Assembly (NCBI GenBank): GCA_026417555.1
Contig: JAOADA010000005.1
Location: 1-64,000, forward strand
DNA: 64,000 bases
Reading direction: 5' to 3'
Source of the DNA: Brevinematales bacterium
Lineage (GTDB): Bacteria; Spirochaetota; Brevinematia; Brevinematales; Thermospiraceae
Notes under the pieces: generated by a model
The model's database searches: none
The model's input: the letters and a program-made list of their open reading frames with translations, nothing else
What the model was told of the DNA's origin: nothing
Position numbers and translations under genes: made by a program
In this document: in pieces, positions 62,618-64,000 of the stretch
Position numbering within the stretch: the first letter of the stretch is position 1
How the letters are laid out: every line of letters starts with the position of its first letter

Positions 62618-64000
62618 GTGTACAGATTCCTCTGGTTTGTACTCTGTGTGGTTTCGGCATGGGCATTTGAGGTAACCCTTGATCCCCATGAGATTGGTCT
62701 TGATGAGGTGGCTACCCTTGTCATTTCGCATACAGAGGCAATAGAGGTGTCGAATTTTCCTCAGGTAGAGGGTCTTCGCATCCAGTATGAAGGGGTTTCA
62801 CAGTTTTCTTCGCTCGAGATTATCAATGGCAAAATGACAAGTACGCGAAGCTATCAGTATAGGTATGCTCTTTTCCCCCTTCGGGAAGGGAAATTCACCC
62901 TTCCCTCGTTTGAGGTGAGGGATAAAAAAAATCAAGTGTATCGGACAGACCCGCTTGTTCTCAGGGTGGTAAAAAAGAGAAAACAAAAAGTGTCGTCTTC
63001 TCCTACGACAGAGTATGTTCTTCCGAGGATGTGGTATGAGCTTGTACCAGAGAGATCCTCTGCCTTTCAAAATGAAAGGGTGATTCTCACGGGTTATCTT
63101 GTGGCAGATCAAAAAGAAGCGCTTTTTTATCCTCTTCAGGAAGTACGGCCACTTGTGGCAGATAATTGTCTTCTCTACGATGGCACCTCGTTTCTTTCCT
63201 CGGGAGTGGAAAAGCGGGGAGGGTATTGGGCAAAGCCGGTCCATCAATGGGTGCTTTTTGGGATTGAACCGGGGCTTTTGGCTATAGCTCCCCCCCAGCT
63301 GATAGCAGTTTCTCCTATAGGGCAGGTAAGTATTCCTACGGAGAATATTGCTCTTGATATCAAACGTCAGGACCTCTTTCTCTATCGGGGAAGGTTGGAA
63401 GCCAAAGAAGATCCTTTGCCTTCTGTGGTGACCCAGGGTGAAAGTGTGGAGTATAGGATTGTCTTTCGGGGAAATGGAAATCTCAGCCTTTTTTCAGATA
63501 TCTTCCATGGAGTTTCTCTCTCACATGTTTCTTTTGCTCCTGTGAAGGTGAGCCATGGACTGAGCAATTGGAAGAGGGAACCTGAATTTTTTCAGGAACT
63601 TTCCTACCAAATCACTTTTTTGGAGGAGGGGGTCTATGAGCTTCCTGAGAGGGAGTTGTCCTATCTCGATGAAAGGGGTGGGAAACGACGTCTTCTTTTG
63701 CCGCGAAAGCGTATCCAGGTAGTACCCAAAAAAACGTCTTATGAGGGATTTTCTCCGTTAGTTTTGAAAACAAGACAAGAAATAACGTATGTGGGGGGGA
63801 TGTGGTTTTTCTGGTTTTTGATGATAGGAGTGGTCATACTTCCGTGGGGATGGGTATGGTGGAAACGACATGAAAAGAGAATGGGTGAAGATAGGATCTA
63901 TGCGGGTTTTGTACGCTCTGTGACGCAGATGGATTCGTATTTTTCCTCGGTGAATGAGGCCATGTCGAAACAGCAAACAAAGAGATTTGCCCAGGAGCTC
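62618..64000 (+). CDS. batD: BatD-like aerotolerance/oxygen-tolerance protein, 3' end outside window
   Basis: GTG at 62618 with GGGAGGAG just upstream opens a frame that stays open to the window end (461 codons). The N-terminus MYRFLWFVLCVVSAWAFE is a signal peptide. The body is beta-sandwich-rich like BatD: FPLREGKFTLPSFEV, VTQGESVEYRIVFRGNGNLSLFSD and ELSYQITFLEEGVYELPERELSYLD. A single membrane helix follows (~residues 390-412, WFFWFLMIGVVILPWGWVWW). BatD usually sits beside BatA/B/C VWA and TPR proteins; none precede it, so they would lie beyond 64000. The family call is good; the function in this cell is inferred. Confidence 0.8.
   Translation, partial: MYRFLWFVLCVVSAWAFEVTLDPHEIGLDEVATLVISHTEAIEVSNFPQVEGLRIQYEGVSQFSSLEIINGKMTSTRSYQYRYALFPLREGKFTLPSFEVRDKKNQVYRTDPLVLRVVKKRKQKVSSSPTTEYVLPRMWYELVPERSSAFQNERVILTGYLVADQKEALFYPLQEVRPLVADNCLLYDGTSFLSSGVEKRGGYWAKPVHQWVLFGIEPGLLAIAPPQLIAVSPIGQVSIPTENIALDIKRQDLFLYRGRLEAKEDPLPSVVTQGESVEYRIVFRGNGNLSLFSDIFHGVSLSHVSFAPVKVSHGLSNWKREPEFFQELSYQITFLEEGVYELPERELSYLDERGGKRRLLLPRKRIQVVPKKTSYEGFSPLVLKTRQEITYVGGMWFFWFLMIGVVILPWGWVWWKRHEKRMGEDRIYAGFVRSVTQMDSYFSSVNEAMSKQQTKRFAQEL

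Noticed and set aside
1-64000. CRISPR arrays, insertion sequences, phage or transfer hallmarks
   Set aside because: No direct-repeat arrays, transposase, integrase or att-like duplications were seen.

Overview
This 64 kb window looks like chromosomal DNA of a motile, Gram-negative (diderm) bacterium. The best guess is a spirochaete or close relative. This rests on one flagellar rod gene (FlgG) behind a sigma-28-like promoter, a giant Ser/Thr-kinase/ATPase/GAF/PP2C signalling protein of a type familiar from spirochaetes, BatD-type and beta-barrel envelope proteins, many TPR proteins, and a 2-oxoacid:ferredoxin oxidoreductase pointing to anaerobic or fermentative metabolism. Phylum placement is inference. 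Genes are tightly packed with many 4-bp ATGA overlaps. No tRNA, rRNA, CRISPR array or insertion sequence was seen.

Layout. 1-5569: end of a large surface or secreted protein with a FlgD-Ig-like C-terminus, flgG, RNase Y (reverse), and a Slt-type lytic transglycosylase. 5.6-9.7 kb: MATE exporter, YkgJ-like Cys-cluster protein, TsaC/Sua5, an EndoIII-like glycosylase and, on the reverse strand, coaE behind a small Cys-rich protein. 10.2-16.2 kb: a cobalamin-riboswitch operon for corrinoid import (btuFCD) and nucleotide-loop rebuilding (cobU-cobS-cbiR-cobT). The CbiR-like protein suggests the cell imports complete cobamides and swaps their lower ligand. 16.3-22.1 kb: the 1693-residue kinase/phosphatase and an outer-membrane barrel. 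22.2-25.7 kb (reverse): a ferritin-like protein, pyrophosphatase, RlmN and RluD. 25.8-29.7 kb: grpE-dnaK-dnaJ. 29.7-35.9 kb: anion transporter, stand-alone mraY, AMMECR1, an EamA permease, a TPR protein and reverse-strand purM.

36-54.3 kb is one long str-S10-spc-alpha ribosomal superoperon: rpsL-rpsG-fusA-tuf-rpsJ, a structured gap, rplC to rplO, secY-adk-infA-rpmJ, rpsM-rpsK-rpsD-rpoA-rplQ. rpmD (L30) is missing from its usual place. Two further small genes continue in the same direction. 55.4-59.9 kb (reverse) is a four-gene overlapping operon: an HD-GYP response regulator, a lipoprotein, a TPR protein and a TPR/beta-domain protein. 60.0-62.6 kb encodes a four-subunit 2-oxoacid:ferredoxin oxidoreductase, and the window ends inside a BatD-like gene.

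Most promoters that can be recognised have TTGACA/TATAAT-like boxes spaced by exactly 17 bp. One reverse-strand promoter sits so close to its ATG that the mRNA is probably leaderless. Nothing in the window is clearly a wholly new defence or mobile system. The most unusual items are the cobamide-remodelling operon with its divergent leaderless Cys-rich gene, the kinase-phosphatase fusion, the HD-GYP/TPR operon, and the structured rpsJ-rplC gap. All calls come from reading the sequence; no database search was run.
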